7,657 nucleotides of DNA. It comes from Methanobacteriota archaeon. Its GTDB lineage: Archaea > Thermoplasmatota > Poseidoniia > Poseidoniales > Poseidoniaceae. Location: assembly GCA_002719475.1 (NCBI GenBank), contig PBHQ01000043.1:1-7657 (forward strand), in the 5' to 3' direction. This document shows, in pieces, positions 1 to 5,759 of this stretch. Both the position numbers and the translations under genes were made by a program. Numbering within the stretch: the first letter of the stretch is position 1; every line of letters begins with the position of its first letter. The notes below the pieces were generated by a model. It ran no database searches and was not told where the DNA came from. It saw only the letters and a list, made by a program, of their open reading frames with translations.

Positions 1-1
1 A

Positions 2-250
2 CCTCTCTCTCCTGATCCAAACAGCCTTCAGGGCAAGATTCTGAAGTTGCTTGATGATGATGGACAGTTGGGCACTTATCCAACTCAGTCTGACTTGGCA
101 ATCCGTCTTGAAAAGAGCCAGCAATTGGTTAGCCATCATCTGAGGACTCTGCAGAAGTTCGGGCTAGTCGAGAGGAAGAAGTTTGGAATGCGCAACCGTT
201 ACAAGTTGACAAGAGAGGCTTTGTTCCTGCTTGAATCGAATGACCTCTGA
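2..250 (+). CDS. Winged-helix DNA-binding protein, 3' end (5' truncated)
   Basis: The frame is open from base 2 to the TGA at 248-250, so the start lies left of the window; 82 residues are visible. An internal TTG at 47 could be read as a start but would cut off the first helix, so I treat the gene as partial. The visible part reads as a winged-helix domain: helix 1 (SLQGKILKLLDDDG), helix 2 (TQSDLAIRLE), a recognition helix (SQQLVSHHLRTLQKFGLV), then a basic wing (ERKKFGMRNRYKLT) and a short C-terminal helix. The order 'choose domain, S-x-x-x-V-S-x-H-L-x-x-L, G-L-V' is typical of ArsR/MarR-like regulators. No cysteine or other metal-site residue is visible in this part. The effector and targets are unknown. 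The gene ends 55 bases before leuS; whether it regulates or is cotranscribed with leuS cannot be told. Confidence 0.75.
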   Translation, partial: PLSPDPNSLQGKILKLLDDDGQLGTYPTQSDLAIRLEKSQQLVSHHLRTLQKFGLVERKKFGMRNRYKLTREALFLLESNDL

Positions 251-270
251 ACATTCATGTCTTCAGAGTA

Positions 271-280
271 GTATTCAAAT
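271..280 (+). promoter_or_regulatory. Possible TATA box for leuS
   Basis: The AT-rich stretch GTATTCAAAT follows a purine-rich stretch (CAGAGTA) that could act as a TFB recognition element. Its centre is about 30 bases upstream of the leuS ATG at 306. In archaea the TATA box lies about 26 bases before the transcription start, so this would give a leaderless or nearly leaderless leuS mRNA, which fits the absence of a Shine-Dalgarno sequence before 306. The match to consensus is weak. Confidence 0.25.
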
Positions 281-305
281 CAAGGCCCAATGTCGCACAC
301 CCATC

Positions 306-3131
306 ATGGCTTACAAACCTCAGGAATCAGAGCCATTATGGCAATCTCTTTGGGAAGAGAAAGGGGTATTCAAGAGTGAAGCCTCGCCAGGGGCCAAGAA
401 ATTCTACTGCCTAGAAATGTATCCTTACCCAAGCGGTAAGATGCACATGGGCCATGTCAGGAATTATAGCATCGGAGATGCGGTAGCTCGCTACAAGAGA
501 GCGATGGGATTCAATGTAATCTACCCAATCGGTTTCGATTCATTCGGTATGCCTGCAGAAAATGCGGCGATAGCTGAAGGAGGCCACCCTCGGGAAATCA
601 CGGAGCGAAATATGGCCAGTATTACCGCACAAATCAAGCGAATGGGATTCTCTTACGATTGGGACCGTCAAGTAAAAAGTCACGATGAGGGGTACTACCG
701 ATGGAATCAATGGGCTTTCCTAAAATTTCTCGAAAAGGGGTTGGCATATCGAGAGCACGCTCCGGTGAATTGGTGTGAGGATTGTACCACCGTTCTTGCT
801 AATGAACAAGTCAAGAATGGTCGTTGCTGGCGTTGTGGTTCTGAAGTGATTCAGAAGGATATGTCGCAGTGGTTTTTGAGAATTACAGATTACGCTGATG
901 AGTTGCTGTCCGGCCTTGAAGAGATTGATTTTCCCGAGAACGTCAGACTTCTACAGCAGGATTGGATTGGACGTTCTGAAGGTGCGGAAATTGTCTTTGG
1001 TGTTGAAGGGATGCCCGATGAAGAAATTCGTGTTTTTACCACTCGACCAGACACTCTGTTTGGTGCAACATTCGTAACTCTAGCACCAGAACATCCACTT
1101 TGCGAATCCTTGGTCGCAGGCAGTGAACACGAATCTGCCTGGAGGGAACTTCATGACGAGGTCACTAGAATGAGTGACTTCGATCGAGAGAAGGTGTTGA
1201 AGGAAAAGAAGGGAGTATTTCTTGGAAGGTATGCTTTACACCCATTAACTGGAGAGAAAGTGCCTATATGGGCTGGAAATTTTGTTATTGCATCTTATGG
1301 AACCGGTGCAGTCATGGCGGTACCTGCCCATGATGAGAGGGATTTTCAATTCGCAAGCCGATATGGGATTCCAATCCAAAAAGTGCTCTTGGCAAGTGAA
1401 GAAGAAGACCCTGAGGGAGAACTTGAGGCCGCATTCACAGGGCTTGGTTGGATGGTCAATTCAGGCCGAGATGGCTTTGATGGCCTACATGGGGATGATG
1501 CAAAGAGGGCGATCATCGACGCTTTAGAATCTGAAGATAAGGGTAAGGGCACCGTGCAATGGAAACTACGTCCTTGGCTAATCTCAAGGCAGAGGTACTG
1601 GGGCACTCCAATCCCAATCATTCACTGTGATATCTGTGGTCCAGTTCCAGTTCCAGAATCAGATTTACCGGTCAAACTGCCTGACGACGTTTCGTTCAGC
1701 GGCCACGGTAATCCCTTGGCTACATCAGAATCATTCTGCAATGTTGACTGCCCATCCTGTGGGGCTAATGCTAGAAGAGAGACGGATACGATGGATACCT
1801 TTGTCGATTCATCCTGGTACTTCATGCGATATACCGATGCGAAGAATGACTCCGAATGCTTCTCCAAGGATAAAGCGGATTATTGGATGAATGTCGATTT
1901 CTATTGTGGTGGTATTGAACATGCTCAGATGCATCTTATCTATGCTAGATTCTGGACCAAAGCTCTCAGAGATATTGGAGTTATATCAGTAGATGAACCA
2001 TTCCAAACTTTGCTTTGTCAAGGGATGGTAAACGCTCCTGCTCCATGGTGCGACTCATGTGCTGTAACTTTGAAGGTCGAGCATAGAGGTTCATCTTGCC
2101 CTCATTGTAGGGGTGAATTGAGCGAGCGCAGTGCCAAGATGAGTAAGAGTCTGGGAAATACCGTAAGCCCAGAAGAGATGATTGAGAAGTTCGGCGCTGA
2201 TACAGTACGCTTGTTCATCCTCTTTGCTGCACAGCCAACCGCTGGCATGGATTGGTCAGATACTGCAGTTGAAGCCAATCATCGCCAAGTCAGTCAACTG
2301 TTTGACATCCCGTCTACGATTCTTAGTTGGGACGGTGCGGAGTCAACGATGGATGAATGGATGAAAGCACGTGTTTTACAAAGACGCCAAGAATGGAAGC
2401 AAGCAATGGATGATTACGACCTTCGTAGAGCCGTAGAAATTTCTCACTTCGACTTGATTAAGGACTTGAATTGGTATCTTCGACGAGGGGGAAACAACCC
2501 CAATATTGGCCGCTGGCTACTAGAAAGGTGGGCAGAAATGTTGCAACTTGCTACACCTCACTTGGCAGAATATTGGTGGGAGCAACTGGGTAATCATAAC
2601 TTAATTTCTAGTCATATTCTAGAGGAATTAGGAGAAGTCGGCGAATCCGGTCAACGTGCATTAGATGGGGAAACTTTCCTCAGGATGGTTCTTGATGATG
2701 CTAGAGAAAGAAAACATCTCGCGATGAGACATCTTGAGACACCCCCCTCCCGCCTCGTATTACAAACGGCTCATGATTGGAAGAACGATCTTGCGATCTC
2801 TGGAATCAGATATCAGCAAGATGGCGGAGATATCAAGCGATTCCAAAAAGTCATCGAGACAAAGCCCTACGCGCAAGGAGATATGCGCGGTGAAGTCGTT
2901 ACAACATGGCGAAAGAGAATGCTTCCAATGGTCTTCAAATGGTCACCTATCCACAAGGGGCTTCTATTGAATGAAATCGACGAAGCCTCAGTAATCAATG
3001 CTGCCAAAGATTTCATTGCCAAAGAATTGGAACTACAGATGGTAGATTGTTGGCAAGCAGGATCCGGTGATGATGTAGGTGGAAAGGCCGCTACGGCGTT
3101 CCCACTTAAGCCATCTATCCTGTACGAATGA
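306..3131 (+). CDS. leuS: Leucyl-tRNA synthetase (class I, bacterial-type core)
   Basis: Charges tRNA-Leu with leucine in the cytoplasm, with hydrolytic editing of mischarged tRNA. The product has 941 residues, longer than E. coli LeuRS (about 860). The ATG at 306 is chosen because MAYKPQESEPLWQ begins where the family begins; an in-frame extension to 231 or 240 would overlap the upstream gene and adds unconserved-looking sequence. Motifs: class I HIGH box as HMGH (47-50) in MYPYPSGKMHMGHVRNYS; first zinc ribbon C157/C160/C174/C177; CP1 editing domain from about 225 to 405 with TTRPDT (245-250, T250 matching the E. coli editing Thr) and HDERD (342-346, D346 matching the catalytic Asp); second zinc ribbon C441/C444/C482/C485; TMDTFVDSSWY (495-505); third zinc ribbon C582/C585/C598/C601; KMSKS (611-615). 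CP1 after the first zinc module is the bacterial arrangement. The tail (about 796-941, ending AFPLKPSILYE) resembles archaeal LeuRS and lacks the bacterial NGKxR-type C-terminal domain. All catalytic and editing motifs are intact. Confidence 0.97.
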   Translation: MAYKPQESEPLWQSLWEEKGVFKSEASPGAKKFYCLEMYPYPSGKMHMGHVRNYSIGDAVARYKRAMGFNVIYPIGFDSFGMPAENAAIAEGGHPREITERNMASITAQIKRMGFSYDWDRQVKSHDEGYYRWNQWAFLKFLEKGLAYREHAPVNWCEDCTTVLANEQVKNGRCWRCGSEVIQKDMSQWFLRITDYADELLSGLEEIDFPENVRLLQQDWIGRSEGAEIVFGVEGMPDEEIRVFTTRPDTLFGATFVTLAPEHPLCESLVAGSEHESAWRELHDEVTRMSDFDREKVLKEKKGVFLGRYALHPLTGEKVPIWAGNFVIASYGTGAVMAVPAHDERDFQFASRYGIPIQKVLLASEEEDPEGELEAAFTGLGWMVNSGRDGFDGLHGDDAKRAIIDALESEDKGKGTVQWKLRPWLISRQRYWGTPIPIIHCDICGPVPVPESDLPVKLPDDVSFSGHGNPLATSESFCNVDCPSCGANARRETDTMDTFVDSSWYFMRYTDAKNDSECFSKDKADYWMNVDFYCGGIEHAQMHLIYARFWTKALRDIGVISVDEPFQTLLCQGMVNAPAPWCDSCAVTLKVEHRGSSCPHCRGELSERSAKMSKSLGNTVSPEEMIEKFGADTVRLFILFAAQPTAGMDWSDTAVEANHRQVSQLFDIPSTILSWDGAESTMDEWMKARVLQRRQEWKQAMDDYDLRRAVEISHFDLIKDLNWYLRRGGNNPNIGRWLLERWAEMLQLATPHLAEYWWEQLGNHNLISSHILEELGEVGESGQRALDGETFLRMVLDDARERKHLAMRHLETPPSRLVLQTAHDWKNDLAISGIRYQQDGGDIKRFQKVIETKPYAQGDMRGEVVTTWRKRMLPMVFKWSPIHKGLLLNEIDEASVINAAKDFIAKELELQMVDCWQAGSGDDVGGKAATAFPLKPSILYE

Positions 3132-3964
3132 TAAGGAATATCAACCAATGCCTTCGTCGTCAATACATGCGTCCTCATGCCATTGTATTGATAATCGGAG
3201 GAATTGCTTCATTGGTCGGAATTATTGCGTTTGTCTTTGGAATTGCTCAGATTGGAGATTTAGAAGAGGACTGGAATGATTTTGCTATAGAAGGCAAGGA
3301 AAATGGAGAAATCACAATTGAAGATATAGAGGGCGACGGAGATTTAGGTGTGACCTTTTGGGTAAAAGGTGTCTATGAAGACATAGATCAAAATGGCCTT
3401 TGGGATGTATGCGACAACACTAATGTAACAGTAATTGCCAATCCCGATATAATTGAAACTTGGGCAGAAGGTGCCCAAGAATTAGATGGTGAATTCTATT
3501 TTGAAGGAAATTATGAACAATACGGAAACACAAGTAGTTGTGATGCTGTATCAAAAAATAAAGAGATTTCAAGAAGTGACAAAGGGCTTGTCAAAATTGG
3601 TCGGGCCTGTTATGGTTGTACGTCAGGAACTTTTGCGTTTGAAGCCAATCAGAGTGTTTGGGTGACTTATGATGACGAAGTGTTGCGTCAATTAGGAGAA
3701 GGGGCGTTGGGTGCTGGAATCGGATTCTTAGTTGGTTGTGGTAGCCTAGGTTGTGGCATTTTGTTTCTGATAATCGGAGCAATTCTTGCCTTCACAAAGA
3801 AGGATCAGGCGCAACTTGCGGATTCGATACATATGGTGGATGGAACAGGGGCCATGGTGGTTCAAGTTCCTAGCCAAGCAATTCCTACAATAGGTCAGGT
3901 CCAAGTTCAACAGCCTGAAATAGCGCAGTCAGAGGGGCCTACATTGACTCCAGATTCAGAATAG
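3128..3964 (+). CDS. Two-pass membrane protein with cysteine-containing outer domain
   Basis: I do not recognise a named family. The 278-residue product has a short basic N-terminus, a first membrane segment at about 18-42 (AIVLIIGGIASLVGIIAFVF), a soluble acidic domain at about 44-190, a second Gly-rich membrane segment at about 194-222 (containing C204 and C209), a KK stop, and a Gln/Pro/Val-rich low-complexity tail to the end. The basic ends suggest both termini face the cytoplasm, with the middle domain outside. That domain has four cysteines (C95, C138, C161, C164; the last two as CYGC) that could form disulfides, and a calcium-loop-like stretch DIDQNGLWD (85-93). The ATG at 3128 overlaps the leuS stop as ATGA, implying cotranscription and coupled translation; ATG 3167 (M14, just before the first helix) is an alternative start. 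The middle of the gene is visibly richer in A and T than leuS. Function is unknown. Confidence 0.85.
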   Translation: MIRNINQCLRRQYMRPHAIVLIIGGIASLVGIIAFVFGIAQIGDLEEDWNDFAIEGKENGEITIEDIEGDGDLGVTFWVKGVYEDIDQNGLWDVCDNTNVTVIANPDIIETWAEGAQELDGEFYFEGNYEQYGNTSSCDAVSKNKEISRSDKGLVKIGRACYGCTSGTFAFEANQSVWVTYDDEVLRQLGEGALGAGIGFLVGCGSLGCGILFLIIGAILAFTKKDQAQLADSIHMVDGTGAMVVQVPSQAIPTIGQVQVQQPEIAQSEGPTLTPDSE

Positions 3965-4011
3965 AAATGAGCAGTCGCTACCCATTGAGTCATGAAATCA
4001 ACTGAAACAAC

Positions 4012-4092
4012 TCATTCTTCTTCGAGAATTTTCTCTACTTCTTCATCAGCACCGAACAGGGATGCAACGAGAGCAGAGATCCATCCAACCAT
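4012..4092 (-). CDS. Possible 26-residue microprotein after the agmatinase gene
   Basis: A short frame begins with ATG at 4092, 16 bases after the agmatinase stop, and ends with TGA at 4014-4012. The predicted peptide (MVGWISALVASLFG, then an acidic end ADEEVEKILEEE) has a hydrophobic or amphipathic first half and a strongly acidic helical second half, a composition closer to a real peptide than to noise. There is no Shine-Dalgarno sequence in front of it. The frame stays open upstream into the 3' end of the agmatinase gene, but that part overlaps the agmatinase reading frame and is ignored. It could equally be chance coding in the spacer. Confidence 0.2.
   Translation of the reverse strand: MVGWISALVASLFGADEEVEKILEEE
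4014..4043 (+). terminator. Possible U-rich terminator after the leuS pair
   Basis: About 50 bases after the stop at 3964 the + strand becomes pyrimidine-rich, with runs TTCTTCTTC and TTTTCTC around a short inverted repeat (ATTCT at 4014-4018 and AGAAT at 4025-4029; overlapping GAGAATTTTCTC at 4024-4035). Archaeal termination needs little more than oligo-U, so this could end the leuS transcript before the convergent ureohydrolase gene. The stem is only 5 bp and no T run is longer than four, so the call is weak. Confidence 0.25.
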
Positions 4093-4108
4093 TGATTGAT
4101 TCTGTAGC

Positions 4109-5095
4109 CTATTGTAAATCAAACCTTGCAAAGAAATCAGAAGTTCCAATTTCTCTGACTTTACCGCTGGCCTTAGCAGTAAATCGTCCATCAAGTCTGG
4201 TTGAAATGTGTCCTGCTAGAACCTTAGTTGCCAACATGGCAGCGGTGAATTCTGTTAGAGGGCTGTCCTTTCCGGAGACTATCTCATTGACATCTGCTGA
4301 GAGGACTTGTGCCTTAGTATTGGAGAACAGGGCTTCGATAGTCTCTACGGCATGCCACATCGATAAACCACCAGGCACAGGAGTTCCAGTATCGGGAACC
4401 AAAGATCCGTCCATCCCATCGATGTCAATGCTCAGATGTACTGGTCCTTGTATATCGCTTAGCGCTTTCAGCCAATCTTGCCAAGCAGCTTGTCCGGCAC
4501 AAGGACTCATGATATCGCTGGCGAACCATGTGTTGATTCTTTCATCTTCAGAGATTTTCTCGGCTTCTTCTCTTGAGTAGGCCCTGATTCCCAGTTGCAA
4601 CAATTTGCCCACTCCCAGGTCAAGTGATCTTGTAGCTGCACAAGCATGCGACCATTTCTCTCCATCGAGTTCTTCACGTAAGTCTGCATGAGCATCTATC
4701 TGTACCAGTGTCAATTCATTGAGGGGTGTATGTTGCGCAGCCATGATTGCTGGAAGGATGCCATGCTCTCCACCGAGTACAAGTGGAAAACAATCGCCAG
4801 AGAACCATGGCTTGAGGTATGCAGTCATTGAATCGAGTTGCTCCAACAGAGTATTTCCTTGCTCATCCCATGCTTCTGCCGTATGTATTGCTACTCCTGC
4901 TGGCAGGTCTTCTGGTAGTGATGGATCGTACAATTCGACTTGCCCTGATGCCTTGATACAGGCTATTGGGCCATCCTTTGTTCCTTGTCCATAAGAGGTG
5001 GTCAATTCGTAAGGCAGAGAGAGGATGACTACTTCGGCATCGATAGATTCCTCTGGAAGTCCGAGGAAGTTCCCTTCGACGAAGTCGGCTGTCAT
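4109..5095 (-). CDS. speB: Agmatinase-type ureohydrolase
   Basis: Arginase/agmatinase superfamily enzyme, 328 residues from ATG 5095, expected to hydrolyse agmatine to putrescine and urea in the cytoplasm using two Mn ions. Visible motifs: PYELTTSYGQGTKDGP near the N-terminus, typical of agmatinases; LGGEHG with metal ligand H111; IDAHADLR with D134, H136 and D138; and SIDIDGMD with D224 and D226, followed by the TGTPVPGG substrate loop. All six Mn ligands are present. DVNEI (D268 and E271) matches the conserved acidic pair near the end. The usual DPxxxPGTGTP segment is altered here to DGSLVPDTGTP. Related ureohydrolases act on other guanidino compounds, so the substrate is inferred. A TTG at 5140 would add 15 residues, but a well-placed TATA box at about -26 supports a leaderless start at 5095. 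The gene converges with the membrane-protein gene and diverges from the 140-residue gene at 5260. Polyamines in archaea also feed hypusine on aIF5A; no such gene is visible here. Confidence 0.9.
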   Translation of the reverse strand: MTADFVEGNFLGLPEESIDAEVVILSLPYELTTSYGQGTKDGPIACIKASGQVELYDPSLPEDLPAGVAIHTAEAWDEQGNTLLEQLDSMTAYLKPWFSGDCFPLVLGGEHGILPAIMAAQHTPLNELTLVQIDAHADLREELDGEKWSHACAATRSLDLGVGKLLQLGIRAYSREEAEKISEDERINTWFASDIMSPCAGQAAWQDWLKALSDIQGPVHLSIDIDGMDGSLVPDTGTPVPGGLSMWHAVETIEALFSNTKAQVLSADVNEIVSGKDSPLTEFTAAMLATKVLAGHISTRLDGRFTAKASGKVREIGTSDFFARFDLQ

Positions 5096-5116
5096 CGTTT
5101 GGCCGCAAAGTTGACT

Positions 5117-5134
5117 AAAATTAAGCCCTTTCAA
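5117..5134 (-). promoter_or_regulatory. BRE/TATA promoter of the agmatinase gene
   Basis: Read on the minus strand the stretch is TTGAAAGGGCTTAATTTT: a purine-rich TFB-recognition-like element (GAAAGG) directly before an AT-rich box (CTTAATTTT). The box centre is about 26 bases upstream of the ATG at 5095, the canonical archaeal distance to the transcription start. This implies a leaderless mRNA and decides between the ATG at 5095 and the TTG at 5140, since the latter would lie upstream of the promoter element. Confidence 0.45.
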
Positions 5135-5171
5135 CAACAAAACAGCGAAAATAGTGTTTTTTCATCGCATA

Positions 5172-5181
5172 CTTGATATAG
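5172..5181 (+). promoter_or_regulatory. Possible TATA box for the 5260 gene
   Basis: CTTGATATAG in the divergent spacer is the best TATA-like box on the + strand. It predicts transcription starting near 5203-5207, giving a leader of about 55 bases before the ATG at 5260, in keeping with the Shine-Dalgarno-like GGTGGA there. Just upstream, 5145-5168 is an imperfect inverted repeat (GCGAAAA ... TTTTTTCATCGC) lying between the two divergent promoters; it could be an operator, but is short and bulged. Confidence 0.3.
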
Positions 5182-5212
5182 CACCGTGTACAGAATAGAA
5201 TACTGCGCAGCA

Positions 5213-5284
5213 ATGACTGATTACTCAGGCCATAGAGCCGGCGCACGGGTGGAAAAAGTATGGGAATGTCGCTACACGAATTGA
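5213..5284 (+). CDS. Possible upstream ORF overlapping the 5260 gene
   Basis: An ATG at 5213 opens a 23-codon frame (MTDYSGHRAGARVEKVWECR, then three more residues) that ends with TGA at 5282-5284, about 22 bases inside the next gene and in a different frame. It would lie close to the predicted transcription start, so it could be read from a near-leaderless mRNA and influence translation of the downstream gene. No homologue is recognised and a frame of this size can easily arise by chance. Confidence 0.2.
   Translation: MTDYSGHRAGARVEKVWECRYTN
5247..5253 (+). promoter_or_regulatory. Shine-Dalgarno-like site for the 5260 gene
   Basis: GGGTGGA contains GGTG, a partial complement of the 3' end of 16S rRNA, and sits 6 bases before the ATG at 5260. 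This spacing favours 5260 over the in-frame ATG two codons later (5266). It is one of the few recognisable ribosome binding sites in the window; the other gene starts look leaderless or coupled. Confidence 0.4.
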
Positions 5285-5682
5285 CTGAAGCTATCAGACA
5301 ACACATAGATTCGGAGATGGAAGCAGACGTTGCATCAGGTATGGCTGAGCACGCTCTTGGCTTCTTTGGATTCTATGAGAGAATCATCGATAACGCTCTT
5401 GAGCCAACCGATCGCAACCTGTTTTACATGTTCCAAGATTACGACCTTTTGACTACCGAATCCGAAGAAACTACTCTTTGGGATGGTCGTGAGTGGAGAA
5501 TACACTATTGGCGCTTCAAGCCGGAACTACGCGAGAAGGTGCTTTCCTACATGGACAGTACCAAAGAAGAAGTAGAAATTGACCCATTCTCAGATATTTA
5601 CGGTGAAATCGGTGAAATGGTATGGAATCGTGATGATGATATGCCATCCAACCCGAATGCATTCACCAATGACAGATGGTGA
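5260..5682 (+). CDS. Conserved-looking archaeal hypothetical protein, possible DUF6015-like
   Basis: The 140-residue product is acidic, soluble, and has no signal peptide or membrane segment. It has an N-terminal helical stretch (4-34), then a dense patch of aromatic and charged residues: ALGFFGFYERIIDNALEP (32-49), DRNLFYMFQDYDLLTTESEE (51-70) and TTLWDGREWRIHYWRF (71-86). The C-terminus is acidic and ends in an Asn/Pro-rich tail. The order 'FGF-x-x-R-I-I-D-N ... DR-x-x-F-Y-M ... W-R-I-H-Y-W' resembles an uncharacterised family I recall from Thermoplasmata-related archaea, perhaps DUF6015; this is from memory and unverified. The middle part (helix, then LLTTESEETTLWDGREWRIHYW-like strand-turn-strand) could fold as a winged helix, which would suggest a regulatory or nucleic-acid role, but basic residues are few. 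It stands alone, divergent from the agmatinase gene, with its own leader. Confidence 0.8.
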   Translation: MGMSLHELTEAIRQHIDSEMEADVASGMAEHALGFFGFYERIIDNALEPTDRNLFYMFQDYDLLTTESEETTLWDGREWRIHYWRFKPELREKVLSYMDSTKEEVEIDPFSDIYGEIGEMVWNRDDDMPSNPNAFTNDRW

Positions 5683-5683
5683 G

Positions 5684-5700
5684 TTTCGCAATACGCGAAA
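5684..5700 (+). other. Short perfect hairpin just after the 5260 gene
   Basis: TTTCGC (5684-5689) and GCGAAA (5695-5700) are perfect inverted complements separated by AATAC, starting one base after the TGA at 5680-5682. No T tract follows on the + strand, so it is not a classical terminator. It may stabilise the 3' end of the mRNA or act as a processing or protein-binding site in the 77-base spacer before the secreted-protein gene. Confidence 0.35.
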
Positions 5701-5759
5701 GATGCCTGTATTGTGTAGGGAACGCACGCATAACCGAACGTGTTGAATAGGTCGCTTCC

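Noticed and set aside
231..305. In-frame N-terminal extension of LeuRS from TTG 231 or ATG 240
   Set aside because: It would overlap the upstream gene, the added residues do not resemble the LeuRS N-terminus, and the conserved start region begins at the ATG at 306 with a possible TATA box inside the extension.
1640..1658. Short tandem repetition of CCAGTT in leuS
   Set aside because: It simply encodes Pro-Val-Pro-Val-Pro in the zinc-module loop; too short to be a functional DNA repeat.
2867..3178. 103-codon minus-strand frame across the leuS 3' end
   Set aside because: It is antisense to the conserved LeuRS tail and the start of the next gene, with no promoter or recognisable domain.
4062..4580. 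172-codon open frame on the + strand antisense to the ureohydrolase gene
   Set aside because: It lies inside a well-supported gene on the other strand, has no recognisable domain and a Ser/Ala/Leu-rich composition typical of an antisense shadow.
5096..5140. TTG start at 5140 adding 15 residues to the ureohydrolase
   Set aside because: The added sequence contains the likely TATA box, and ATG 5095 lies at the right distance from it for leaderless initiation.
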